From JBOGIG01 sp050742455 (GTDB taxonomy: Bacteria; Actinomycetota; Acidimicrobiia; Acidimicrobiales; JBOGIG01): a DNA stretch of 64,000 bases. Positions 15,671 through 23,007 of this stretch are shown piece after piece. Position 1 is the first letter of the stretch; each line of letters starts with the position of its first letter. Location: positions 1 to 64,000 of the forward strand of contig JBOGIG010000076.1 in NCBI GenBank assembly GCA_050742455.1. The letters are read 5' to 3'. The notes below the pieces were generated by a model, which did not search any database, had not been told where the DNA came from, and saw only the letters and a program-made list of their open reading frames with translations. The position numbers and the translations under genes are program-made.

Positions 15671-17134
15671 TCAGATGTCGTAGTACAGGGCGAACTCCCA
15701 GGGATGCGGCCGCAACCGGATGGCGTCGATCTCGTTGGCCCGCTTGTAGGCGATGTGGGTCTCGATCAGGTCATCGGTGAACACCTCGCCCGCCTTCAGG
15801 AAGGAATTGTCCGCCTCCAGGGCCAACAGAGCCTCATCGAGGGAGCCAGGCACCTGAGGAACCCGGGCCAGCTCCTCGGGAGGGAGATCGTAGAGGTCCT
15901 TGTCCATCGGATCGGGCGGCTCGATCCGATTGGCCACTCCGTCCAGGCCCGCCATCAACATGGCCGAGAAGGCCAGGTACGGATTGCAACTGGCATCGGG
16001 GCAGCGGAACTCGACCCGCTTCGCCTTGGGGCTTCTCTGGGCCAGGGGTATGCGACACGACGCCGACCGGTTGCGCTGGGAGTAGACCAGGTTGACCGGG
16101 GCCTCGTAGCCGGGCACCAGGCGCTTGTAGGAATTGGTGGTGGGGGCGGCAAAGGCCAGGATGGCAGGGGCGTGGCGTAGTAGGCCTCCGATGTACCAGC
16201 GGCCCGTGTCGGACAGGCCGGCATAACCGCTCTCGTCGTAGAAGAGGGGTTCGCCTCCCTTCCAAATCGATTGGTGGGTGTGCATGCCCGACCCGTTGTC
16301 CTCGAATATCGGCTTGGGCATGAAGGTTGCTGACTTGCCCGCGGCGTAAGCCACGCTCTTGACCACGTACTTGAAAAGCATGAGCTTGTCCGCCATCGAG
16401 AGCAAGGTGTCGAAGCGCATGCCAATCTCGGACTGACCACCTGTAGCCACTTCGTGGTGGTGCAGTTCGATCGGTATGCCCACCTGCTCGAGGGTAAAGG
16501 CCATTTCGCTGCGCAGGTCCTGGAAGTGATCCATGGGAGGCACGGGGAAGTAGCCCTGCTTGGTCCGGGGCTTGTATCCCAGGTTCGGCCCCTCATCTTT
16601 ACCCGTGTTCCAGATTCCCTCCACGGAATCCACCTGGTGAAAGCTCGATCGCCCGTCCTGGGAAAAGCGGACGTCGTCGAATATGAAGAACTCCGGCTCG
16701 GGTCCAAAATAGGCCGTGTCGGCCAGACCCGATGAGATGAGGTAGGCCTCGGCCTTGGACGCCACGTATCGAGGATCCCGGCTGTAGGACTCCATGGTCA
16801 CCGGGTCCTTGACGAAGCAGTTGAGGATGAGGGTTGGGCGAGCCCGGAAGGGGTCCAGGGTGGCGGTATTGGGATCGGGGACCAGGATCATGTCCGACTC
16901 CTGGATTTCCTGGAAACCCCGGATTGAGGAACCATCGAAGCCGTGACCGTCGCTGAATGTGTCCTCGCCCAGTTGGCTCAGTGGCACCGACACGTGCTGC
17001 ATCAGGCCGGGCAGATCGCAGAAGCGGTAGTCGACAAACTCGACCTTGTTTTCCTGGGCCAGGCTCAGAACCTCGGCCGGAGTTCGTTGCTGCAACTTGT
17101 CCTCCTTCGAGTCATTGGGCTCGATCGGCAGCAC
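15671..17134 (-). CDS. glnA: Type I glutamine synthetase
   Basis: A 487-residue enzyme making glutamine from glutamate, ammonia and ATP. It has the Asp50-loop GHGFDGSSIRGFQ, metal and substrate sites (FGPEPEFFIFDD and ELHHHEVATGGQSEIG), and the NGSGMHTHQSIW and NRSASCRIP motifs. The adenylylation loop DKDLYDLPPEE has its target tyrosine near residue 415. That makes it the expected substrate of GlnE, encoded nearby. The first 12 residues are not conserved, so a slightly later start is possible. It is divergent from glnA2, with a candidate GlnR operator about 50 bp upstream of its start. Confidence 0.96.
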   Translation of the reverse strand: MLPIEPNDSKEDKLQQRTPAEVLSLAQENKVEFVDYRFCDLPGLMQHVSVPLSQLGEDTFSDGHGFDGSSIRGFQEIQESDMILVPDPNTATLDPFRARPTLILNCFVKDPVTMESYSRDPRYVASKAEAYLISSGLADTAYFGPEPEFFIFDDVRFSQDGRSSFHQVDSVEGIWNTGKDEGPNLGYKPRTKQGYFPVPPMDHFQDLRSEMAFTLEQVGIPIELHHHEVATGGQSEIGMRFDTLLSMADKLMLFKYVVKSVAYAAGKSATFMPKPIFEDNGSGMHTHQSIWKGGEPLFYDESGYAGLSDTGRWYIGGLLRHAPAILAFAAPTTNSYKRLVPGYEAPVNLVYSQRNRSASCRIPLAQRSPKAKRVEFRCPDASCNPYLAFSAMLMAGLDGVANRIEPPDPMDKDLYDLPPEELARVPQVPGSLDEALLALEADNSFLKAGEVFTDDLIETHIAYKRANEIDAIRLRPHPWEFALYYDI

Positions 17135-17184
17135 AGGGCCCGGCCCAGTGGTGCAATGAATTTTTACAAGCGTCCCACCGCAGG

Positions 17185-17224
17185 GTTACAGGACCGTTGC
17201 TCGTTTGTGAACGCAACGTGAAAC
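17185..17224. promoter_or_regulatory. Candidate GlnR operator between glnA and glnA2
   Basis: Four pentamers lie exactly 11 bp apart: GTTAC (17185), GTTGC (17196), GTGAA (17207) and GTGAA (17218, read on as GTGAAAC). The actinobacterial GlnR box is built from alternating gTnAC and GaAAC half-sites with 6-bp spacers, that is, an 11-bp period. The spacing fits precisely and the sequences fit partly. The site lies in the shared upstream region of two glutamine synthetase genes, next to a GlnR-like gene. Confidence 0.55.
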
Positions 17225-17330
17225 CATGCCGTCGGGCCCCACAAGGGTTCGCCAGGCTGCGAGACTAGTGCCTATCGCCTCCGAGATGCCTACCCGCTCC
17301 CCGGAGGTCCACAACGAGGAAGGTACAAGG

Positions 17331-18665
17331 ATGCAAACCCAGCAGGATTACGTGCTGCGTACCGTGGAGGAGCGGGGCGTCCGCTTCATCCAGCTCTGGT
17401 TCACGGACGTGCTGGGCACGGCCAAGAGCTTTTCCATCACCCCGGCGGAGCTGGAGAACGCCCTCGACGAAGGTATGACCTTTGACGGTTCGGCCATCGA
17501 CGGCTTCTCCCGGGTCCAAGAGTCCGACGTGCTGGCCCGCCCTGACCCCAAGACGTTCCAGATCCTGCCCTGGAGGGACCACGAGGCCCCGGTGGCCCGG
17601 GTTTTCTGCGACATCTTCAACCTGGACGGCACCCCTTTTGAGGGCTGCCCTCGCCACGTGCTGCGCCGCAGCTTGGAACGGGCTCGCCAAGCCGGTCTCT
17701 CCTTCTACACCGCACCGGAGATCGAGTACTTCTACTTCCAGGACTCCGACCCGACCCAGGCCCCCAAGCCGTTGGACACCGGATCGTATTTTGAGCTGAC
17801 GGTGGCCGGGCTCTCCTCCCGCATGCGCCAGCAGACCGTCCTTACCCTCGAAGAGATGGGGATTCCGGTCGAATATGCCCAGCACGAGGACGCTGCCAGC
17901 CAGCACGAGATAGACCTGCGCTACACCGATGCCCTGACCATGGCCGACACGGTCATGACCACCCGCCTTGTGGTCAAGGAGATCGCCCAGAGTCACGGGG
18001 CCTACGCCAGCTTCATGCCCAAGCCGATGGCGGGCATGCAAGGTTCGGGGATGCACACCCACTTCTCCCTCTTCGAGGGCGACGTCAATGCCTTCGCCGA
18101 CCCCGGCGACGAGCACGGCCTGTCCAAGTTGGCCAAGGGCTTCATCGCCGGACTGCTGACCCACGCCCCGGAAATCACTGCCGTGACCAACCAATGGGTC
18201 AACTCCTACAAGCGCCTGGTACGGGGCTATGAGGCGCCGGTCCACGTCTCGTGGGCCCGCAACAACCGCTCCGCCCTGGTCCGGGTCCCGGTGGTAAAGA
18301 AGGGCAAGATCGACTCGACCCGGGTCGAATACCGCTCCCCTGACCCGGCCTGCAACCCCTACCTGGCCTTTGCCGTCATCCTGGCCGCGGGCATGAAGGG
18401 TATCGAGGACGGCTACGAGCTGGCTCCTGAGGCCGCCGCGAACCTCTACACCATGACCCCCGAGGAGTTGGTGAGCGAGGGAATACGCGGCTTGCCCGGG
18501 AGCCTGTCCGAAGCGGTGTCGGAAATGGAGCGCTCCGAGCTGGTGGCCACCACCCTGGGAGAGCACACCTTCGAGTGGTTCATCCGCAACAAGCGGGCCG
18601 AGTGGGCGGCCTATAAGACCCAGATCAGCCAGTTCGAGCTGGACCGGTACCTTCCCACCCTCTAG
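17331..18665 (+). CDS. glnA2: Glutamine synthetase, GlnA2-like
   Basis: A 444-residue type I glutamine synthetase from the ATG at 17331, which follows GAGGAAGG. The longer in-frame start at 17226 lacks family resemblance. It closely resembles mycobacterial GlnA2: YVLRTVEERGVRFIQLWFTD, GMTFDGSAIDGFSRV, PEIEYFYF, HEDAASQHEIDLRYTDA, GSGMHTHFSLFEGDVNAF and NRSALVRVP. Near residue 373 it reads NLYTMTPEEL, keeping a tyrosine at the adenylylation-loop position where the M. tuberculosis GlnA2 sequence I recall has tryptophan. It may make glutamine, or act on a related amine. A GlnR-like gene follows after only 4 bp. Confidence 0.92.
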   Translation: MQTQQDYVLRTVEERGVRFIQLWFTDVLGTAKSFSITPAELENALDEGMTFDGSAIDGFSRVQESDVLARPDPKTFQILPWRDHEAPVARVFCDIFNLDGTPFEGCPRHVLRRSLERARQAGLSFYTAPEIEYFYFQDSDPTQAPKPLDTGSYFELTVAGLSSRMRQQTVLTLEEMGIPVEYAQHEDAASQHEIDLRYTDALTMADTVMTTRLVVKEIAQSHGAYASFMPKPMAGMQGSGMHTHFSLFEGDVNAFADPGDEHGLSKLAKGFIAGLLTHAPEITAVTNQWVNSYKRLVRGYEAPVHVSWARNNRSALVRVPVVKKGKIDSTRVEYRSPDPACNPYLAFAVILAAGMKGIEDGYELAPEAAANLYTMTPEELVSEGIRGLPGSLSEAVSEMERSELVATTLGEHTFEWFIRNKRAEWAAYKTQISQFELDRYLPTL

Positions 18666-18669
18666 GCCA

Positions 18670-19350
18670 ATGGAACCCCTCCTCGTCCACCCCGACCCAC
18701 CCCCTCCAGGCCTGGCCATGGCCCTGGACCGGGCCGGGTACCCGTTCAAGGCGGCCGCCGACGCCCGATCGGGGCTGGCCTTCGCGCCTGACGACGGGTG
18801 GGCCGGCGCCGTGGTGAGCACGGAGGCCGGTGCGGAAGAGGCCTTGGCCCTGTGCAGAGCCCTGCGTAACGGTGAATCACCGATCTCGCCCCTGCTACTC
18901 ATAGTGGGCGCCCACCAGCTCGATACGCTTGTCCTGACCGATGACCTGTTCGATGACTTCTGCCTGTCGTCGGCCGGAGCCGACGAGCTGGAGATCCGAC
19001 TCAAACACCTGTTCTTCCGGACGGGACGAGGCACGCGACCCGAGTTGGTGGAGTACGGCCCCCTAGCCCTCAACCTGGAGACCTATCAGGCCCGGATGGA
19101 GAACCGACCCCTGGATCTGACGTACATGGAATACGAGCTCCTCAGGTTCTTGGCCCTACACCCGGGCAAGGTGTTCACACGGGAAACCCTGCTCGCCCGG
19201 GTCTGGGGCTACGAGTATTTTGGCGGGGCCCGGACGGTCGACGTCCACGTGCGGCGCCTGCGATCCAAGCTGGGCGAGGAGCACGCCCACCTGATTCAGA
19301 CGGTTCGCAGCGTCGGTTACCGGTTCGGCCAATCGCGCTGGTCAGCCTGA
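18670..19350 (+). CDS. glnR: GlnR-like OmpR-family transcriptional regulator
   Basis: A 226-residue protein with a degenerate receiver domain (residues 1-115) and an intact OmpR-type winged helix (125-222). DNA-binding motifs are PLDLTYMEYELLRFLALHPG, VFTRETLLARVWGYEYFGG, RTVDVHVRRLRSKLG and TVRSVGYRF. The strand where the phospho-Asp should be reads GAVVSTEAG, so phosphorylation in the usual way is unlikely. That fits the orphan regulator GlnR, which controls nitrogen genes. It follows glnA2 by 4 bp, so it is probably in the same transcript and may regulate itself through the 17185-17224 site. Another orphan OmpR-type regulator is the alternative. Confidence 0.72.
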   Translation: MEPLLVHPDPPPPGLAMALDRAGYPFKAAADARSGLAFAPDDGWAGAVVSTEAGAEEALALCRALRNGESPISPLLLIVGAHQLDTLVLTDDLFDDFCLSSAGADELEIRLKHLFFRTGRGTRPELVEYGPLALNLETYQARMENRPLDLTYMEYELLRFLALHPGKVFTRETLLARVWGYEYFGGARTVDVHVRRLRSKLGEEHAHLIQTVRSVGYRFGQSRWSA

Positions 19351-19387
19351 CCGACCCCGTTCACCCCTGGGCGAGTCCGCTCACCCC

Positions 19388-20503
19388 TTAGGCTTGGGAG
19401 ACCTCGGCTCGACCCGGGCCCGCCCCGATCCGGCTCAGCTCCTGGGACAGGGACGATGCCGCCTGAGGCCGCGCCAGCGCCCGACTGGCAATACTCATTG
19501 CCTTCAGGCCCTCGCTGTCGCTTAGCACCAGCCGTAGGGAGCGCACCAGCCCGCCGTTGGACAAGCTGTCCTGCTCCAGCACCACGGCCGCACCCCGTTC
19601 GGCCAGATAGGCGGCGTTGACAGCCTGATCGGAAAACGGTCCGGGCACCACAATGGCCGGTAGCCCGGCAGTCGGCAGTTCGGCCAGGGTGGAAGCCCCG
19701 GCCCGGCTCACGCACAAGTCGGCCGCTGCCATGGCCAGGGCCAACCGATCACCGAGGAATCCGCTCAGGTGATAGCGGGCCGCGCTGGGGCCGGTCAGGT
19801 CCTTTCGGGCTTGTTCCAGGCGCTCTAGATCGGCCGGACCGCAAATGTGGATCAGTTGGCACTCGGCCAGGATGAGATCCAGTTGCGCGAGCACGGCATC
19901 GTTGATCGAACGCGACCCCTGGCTGCCCCCGTACACCAAGACGACCGGCGCCCCCTCCGACAATCCCAGCTCCCGGCGGGCCTGCTGCGGATCCGAGGCT
20001 CCAAATCGGGCTCGCACCGGATAGCCGGTCACGACCATCGCTCGAGCCCCCCGCATGAGGGCGGGGTCGGTCTCGAAGGCACAGGCAACAAGAGCTGCGA
20101 AACGGGCCTGGACCCGCACGGCCAGGCCGGGCCGGACGTCGGGCAAGAAAACAACAAGGGGTATCCGAGCCATCCGAGCGCCGAGCGCCACCGGCACACT
20201 GACAAATCCACCGGTGGTGAGGACCACATCAGGCCGCAGACGTCGCAGGGCGATCAGAGCCTGAGCCGTGCCCACCAACGACTGGAGGCACGAGCTCGCC
20301 ATCTTGACCGGCCCCTTGCCTCTGACCGCCCCGGCCCGGACGCCAAGAAACTCCACCTCACGGGACCGGACAAGACCCTCTTCCATGCCCCCCGAGCACC
20401 CCATCCACCATACCTGGGGCCCGGGCGAGGGCCATTGTTCGATCAGGGCCAAGCCGGGGAAGACATGACCCGCCGTGCCCCCCCCGCCGATCACGAGCCT
20501 CAC
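19388..20503 (-). CDS. MurG-like glycosyltransferase (paralogue outside a cell-division cluster)
   Basis: A 371-residue GT28 family enzyme. The N-terminal donor/acceptor loop is IGGGGTAGHVFPGLAL, the middle has VLTTGGFVSVPVALGAR, and the C-terminal UDP-sugar site is SRAGASTLAELPTAGLPAIV with PFSDQAVNAAYL. MurG adds GlcNAc to lipid I in peptidoglycan synthesis. Where MurG normally reads HEQNxxPGL this protein has FLPDVRPGLAVRV, so acceptor binding may differ. No other mur or fts gene is nearby. Instead it is the last gene of an operon with erpA, a molybdenum hydroxylase-like fusion and ridA (4 bp overlap with ridA). I suspect a second MurG or a glycosyltransferase of another lipid-linked sugar. 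Confidence 0.78.
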   Translation of the reverse strand: MRLVIGGGGTAGHVFPGLALIEQWPSPGPQVWWMGCSGGMEEGLVRSREVEFLGVRAGAVRGKGPVKMASSCLQSLVGTAQALIALRRLRPDVVLTTGGFVSVPVALGARMARIPLVVFLPDVRPGLAVRVQARFAALVACAFETDPALMRGARAMVVTGYPVRARFGASDPQQARRELGLSEGAPVVLVYGGSQGSRSINDAVLAQLDLILAECQLIHICGPADLERLEQARKDLTGPSAARYHLSGFLGDRLALAMAAADLCVSRAGASTLAELPTAGLPAIVVPGPFSDQAVNAAYLAERGAAVVLEQDSLSNGGLVRSLRLVLSDSEGLKAMSIASRALARPQAASSLSQELSRIGAGPGRAEVSQA

Positions 20504-20871
20504 GGGTTGGACGATGCCCCGGGAACTCGGGCCCAGGCTTCGATCTCGACGCCGGCTCCGAGTGGCAGGGCGACCACGGCGATGGCCGACCGGGCAGGCC
20601 GGTGGTCGCCCAATGCTGCGATGTAGGCCCGGTTCATTTCGTCGTAATGGGCAATGTCAGTAAGGAAAACGGTGGTCTTTACCACGTCGCCCAAGCTGGC
20701 GCCGAAGGGGGCCAGCAGATCAGAGAGATTGGCCATGGCCTGGGTTACCTGGGCGCCCACGCCACCGTCGACCAGCACACCGCCGCTCGCTCCCAATTGG
20801 CCCGAGCACACCAGCCAACCGCCGGTGCGCACTACCGGGGAATAGGGACCTGCGCTATCTGCGAGCGTCAT
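20500..20871 (-). CDS. RidA family protein (enamine/imine deaminase-like)
   Basis: A 123-residue protein from the ATG at 20871. It has the family opening GPYSPVVRTGGWLVCSGQLG and the core VVKTTVFLTDIAHYDEMNRAY. It ends RSAIAVVALPLGAGVEIEAW; the active-site arginine is RSA. RidA proteins hydrolyse reactive enamines and imines formed by PLP enzymes. Its ATGA start overlaps the stop of the dehydrogenase-like gene, and its stop overlaps the MurG-like start. The longer in-frame extension upstream is a shadow of the neighbouring gene. M. tuberculosis also has a RidA-like gene (Rv3678c) beside the ATPase/whiB4 group. Confidence 0.87.
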   Translation of the reverse strand: MTLADSAGPYSPVVRTGGWLVCSGQLGASGGVLVDGGVGAQVTQAMANLSDLLAPFGASLGDVVKTTVFLTDIAHYDEMNRAYIAALGDHRPARSAIAVVALPLGAGVEIEAWARVPGASSNP

Positions 20872-22454
20872 TTTTCGCCTGCTCCTTGTCGTGTGGGCCA
20901 GAAGCCGGTCAGGCCCTCGGCTATCCATACTGCACCGGCCACCGCCGCCATCACCGCATCGGAGCCGTTGACGGGCTCGGCCGAGGAGTCCTCGAACTCT
21001 ACGTCGATGCAAGGGGTATCCACCGCCCGAAGGATTCCCCACGATCGGATGGTCAAGTCGACCGGGTCCTGATCTGGACCTAGTGCAACCCCTTCCGATC
21101 GAACCAGACCGAGCGCCATATGGGCTGCTCCCAGGCAATAGGACCTGAGCACCACCTGGTCCAGAATCCTGCCGCACGTCACCTGGACCCTGATTCCCTC
21201 GCCATCTACCTGAGCCACAGCCCGGGCACCCTCCGGCGAGACAACCTCAACGGCAGGGCCCGTGGCACGCAACGCGCCCAACATCGCCGCCGCCTCCACC
21301 CACCCGGCGCCTCTGATCAGGGGGGATACCGGCGGACCGGAACCGGTGACGAACTGGACAGCCAGCCCCGGGGCAACCTTGGCCACCCGTTGGCGAAGCC
21401 CATCCCATTCAATGTCTGGCCGAGGAGCCAAGACCCGCATTACCCCTCGCCCGTCTTCGTCCACGCCGATGGCCACCGGGGGCCTCTTGGGTCCCATGCG
21501 CACCACGTCCTCGCGGTCGAACAGCACCCGCACTGCTCGACCATGCCTGTCGGCCAATTCCCGAGCGGCGCTAGCGACCGGCGACGAGGCCTTCCCTCCA
21601 AACGCCCCCCCATTGGCCAGAGGCGACGAGGGCTCACCACCAGGCTCGCACCATGATGCATCCGGCTCCAGGTAAGCGGGCTCGACCCAGGTCGTCCTGA
21701 GGGTCAGGGCCCATGTTCCTGGAGCAACTTCAAGTGGCCAGGTGAGATCGACGGTGGATCGACGGCCTTGAACCTTTCCCATTTGTTCTCGGGCCTGGGC
21801 CAGCGACTCGGCTACCACCCACCCCCCAGCACCGTCGGGCAGAGCCACCAGGCATCCGGGCGGAGCCCCGTCATCGGAGAAGCCCCCTTGGCCCATGGCC
21901 ACATGGGCGCCAACCTGTTGAGGGCTCCTTCCCTCCAACTCCGCCCGGTGCGCGGCAGCCACAAGATCCCGAGGAATCGATGATGAACCGGGGTCGGAGC
22001 AGGCTGCCTCCAAGATGCTGCGCCACCCGGTGCATCGGCACAGGTGTGCCCGCAACGCCCCGGCGACGGCATCGGCACTGACGTGAGGGCCGGGCCAAGG
22101 CGACAGACCGGCCAGGCGCATGATGATACCTGGAGTGCAGAACCCGCATTGGCTGGCGCCGTGGGCCACGAAGGCCTCGGCCCAGGCGGCGCGGCTGGCG
22201 GGATCCAGACCGTCGATGGTGATCACGCTACGACCGGCCACTCGCCGAACCGGTGTGACGCAAGCCACCCGGGGCGATCCGTCGATCCAGACTGTGCAAC
22301 AGCCGCATTGCCCCTGGGGGCTGCAACCGTCCTTGGGGGATCGAACGCCAACCTGCTGGCGGAGCACCTCAAGCAAGGAGGACCCGTCGTCGGGAACCTC
22401 TAGGGCCGCTCCGTCGACGGTGAGCGAGATGGTGTCCTGAGTCAGGTGGCCAAG
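20868..22454 (-). CDS. Fused [2Fe-2S]/molybdenum-hydroxylase-like protein, shortened
   Basis: About 528 residues from a TTG just after the erpA stop. The first 150 residues are a complete xanthine dehydrogenase iron-sulfur subunit: KDGCSPQGQCGCCTVWIDG for the plant-type cluster, then CGFCTPGIIMRLAG and AHLCRCTGW for the second. The rest resembles a molybdopterin subunit (GGAFGGK, VRVLFDREDVVRMGPKR) but is only about 375 residues instead of some 750. Near the C-terminus EPVNGSDAVMAAVAGAVW aligns with the usual GVGExPxxPxxxAIANA segment, with Asp where the catalytic Glu belongs. It could be a minimal hydroxylase or a non-catalytic relative. The start is uncertain; an in-frame ATG at 22589 would lie inside erpA. 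Confidence 0.72.
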   Translation of the reverse strand, partial: LGHLTQDTISLTVDGAALEVPDDGSSLLEVLRQQVGVRSPKDGCSPQGQCGCCTVWIDGSPRVACVTPVRRVAGRSVITIDGLDPASRAAWAEAFVAHGASQCGFCTPGIIMRLAGLSPWPGPHVSADAVAGALRAHLCRCTGWRSILEAACSDPGSSSIPRDLVAAAHRAELEGRSPQQVGAHVAMGQGGFSDDGAPPGCLVALPDGAGGWVVAESLAQAREQMGKVQGRRSTVDLTWPLEVAPGTWALTLRTTWVEPAYLEPDASWCEPGGEPSSPLANGGAFGGKASSPVASAARELADRHGRAVRVLFDREDVVRMGPKRPPVAIGVDEDGRGVMRVLAPRPDIEWDGLRQRVAKVAPGLAVQFVTGSGPPVSPLIRGAGWVEAAAMLGALRATGPAVEVVSPEGARAVAQVDGEGIRVQVTCGRILDQVVLRSYCLGAAHMALGLVRSEGVALGPDQDPVDLTIRSWGILRAVDTPCIDVEFEDSSAEPVNGSDAVMAAVAGAVWIAEGLTGFWPTRQGAGEK

Positions 22455-22455
22455 C

Positions 22456-22815
22456 TCAGCTGAAGGAGGAACCGCACCCGCAAGTATGGGTGGCGTTGGG
22501 GTTCTTGATGGCAAAGCCGGCATCTTGGAGGCCGTCCTTGTAGTCCAGGGTGGAACCCTTGAGAAGATCGGCGCTGGCCGGGTCGACAACCAGCCTGACC
22601 GATCCGAACGTGCTCAACACATCGTCCTCGGCCACTTCCGCATCGAAGAACATCTCATAGGAATAGCCCGAACAACCACCGGGCCGCACCGCCACTCGTA
22701 GGGCCAACTGGTCGTTGCCCTCTTGGGCGATGAGGTCGGCCACCTTGGCAATGGCGGCGTCGCTGGGAGTCACGGGGCTTGGCTTCCGGCCGATGGCCAC
22801 TGACGTCATGCTCAT
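22456..22815 (-). CDS. erpA: Iron-sulfur cluster carrier/insertion protein, ErpA/IscA type
   Basis: A 119-residue A-type carrier that hands Fe-S clusters to target proteins. The family pattern LRVAVRPGGCSGYSYEMFFD carries the first cysteine, and THTCGCGSSFS at the C-terminus carries the other two. AGGTAACACC precedes the ATG. It heads an operon whose next gene is a two-cluster iron-sulfur protein, a plausible client. Its 5' untranslated region contains a 15-bp tandem repeat. Confidence 0.92.
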   Translation of the reverse strand: MSMTSVAIGRKPSPVTPSDAAIAKVADLIAQEGNDQLALRVAVRPGGCSGYSYEMFFDAEVAEDDVLSTFGSVRLVVDPASADLLKGSTLDYKDGLQDAGFAIKNPNATHTCGCGSSFS

Positions 22816-22830
22816 GGTGTTACCTCTCTC

Positions 22831-22875
22831 ATGTCCGCTGATCTCATGTCCGCTGATCTCATGTCCGTGGGTCTC
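22831..22875. repeat. 15-bp tandem repeat upstream of erpA
   Basis: ATGTCCGCTGATCTC occurs twice perfectly (22831-22860), followed by a degenerate third copy ATGTCCGTGGGTCTC. It lies 16 bp upstream of the erpA start codon, in the probable leader. Confidence 0.9.
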
Positions 22876-23007
22876 CCACCGCTGCTCTCTGTCCGTGGGT
22901 CCTCAGCCCCGGTCCCCACCACTTTACCGGCTCATTAGACCCTTGCCGGTTGGACGCCTTTTCGGGACCCGGGTCAGGGCAATCATGCTCGCCGGTAGCA
23001 TTGAGTT

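Noticed and set aside
17265..19073. A 602-codon open frame on the minus strand across glnA2 and glnR
   Set aside because: It is a high-GC shadow: the plus strand encodes a clear glutamine synthetase and a winged-helix regulator, and the minus translation has no domain pattern.
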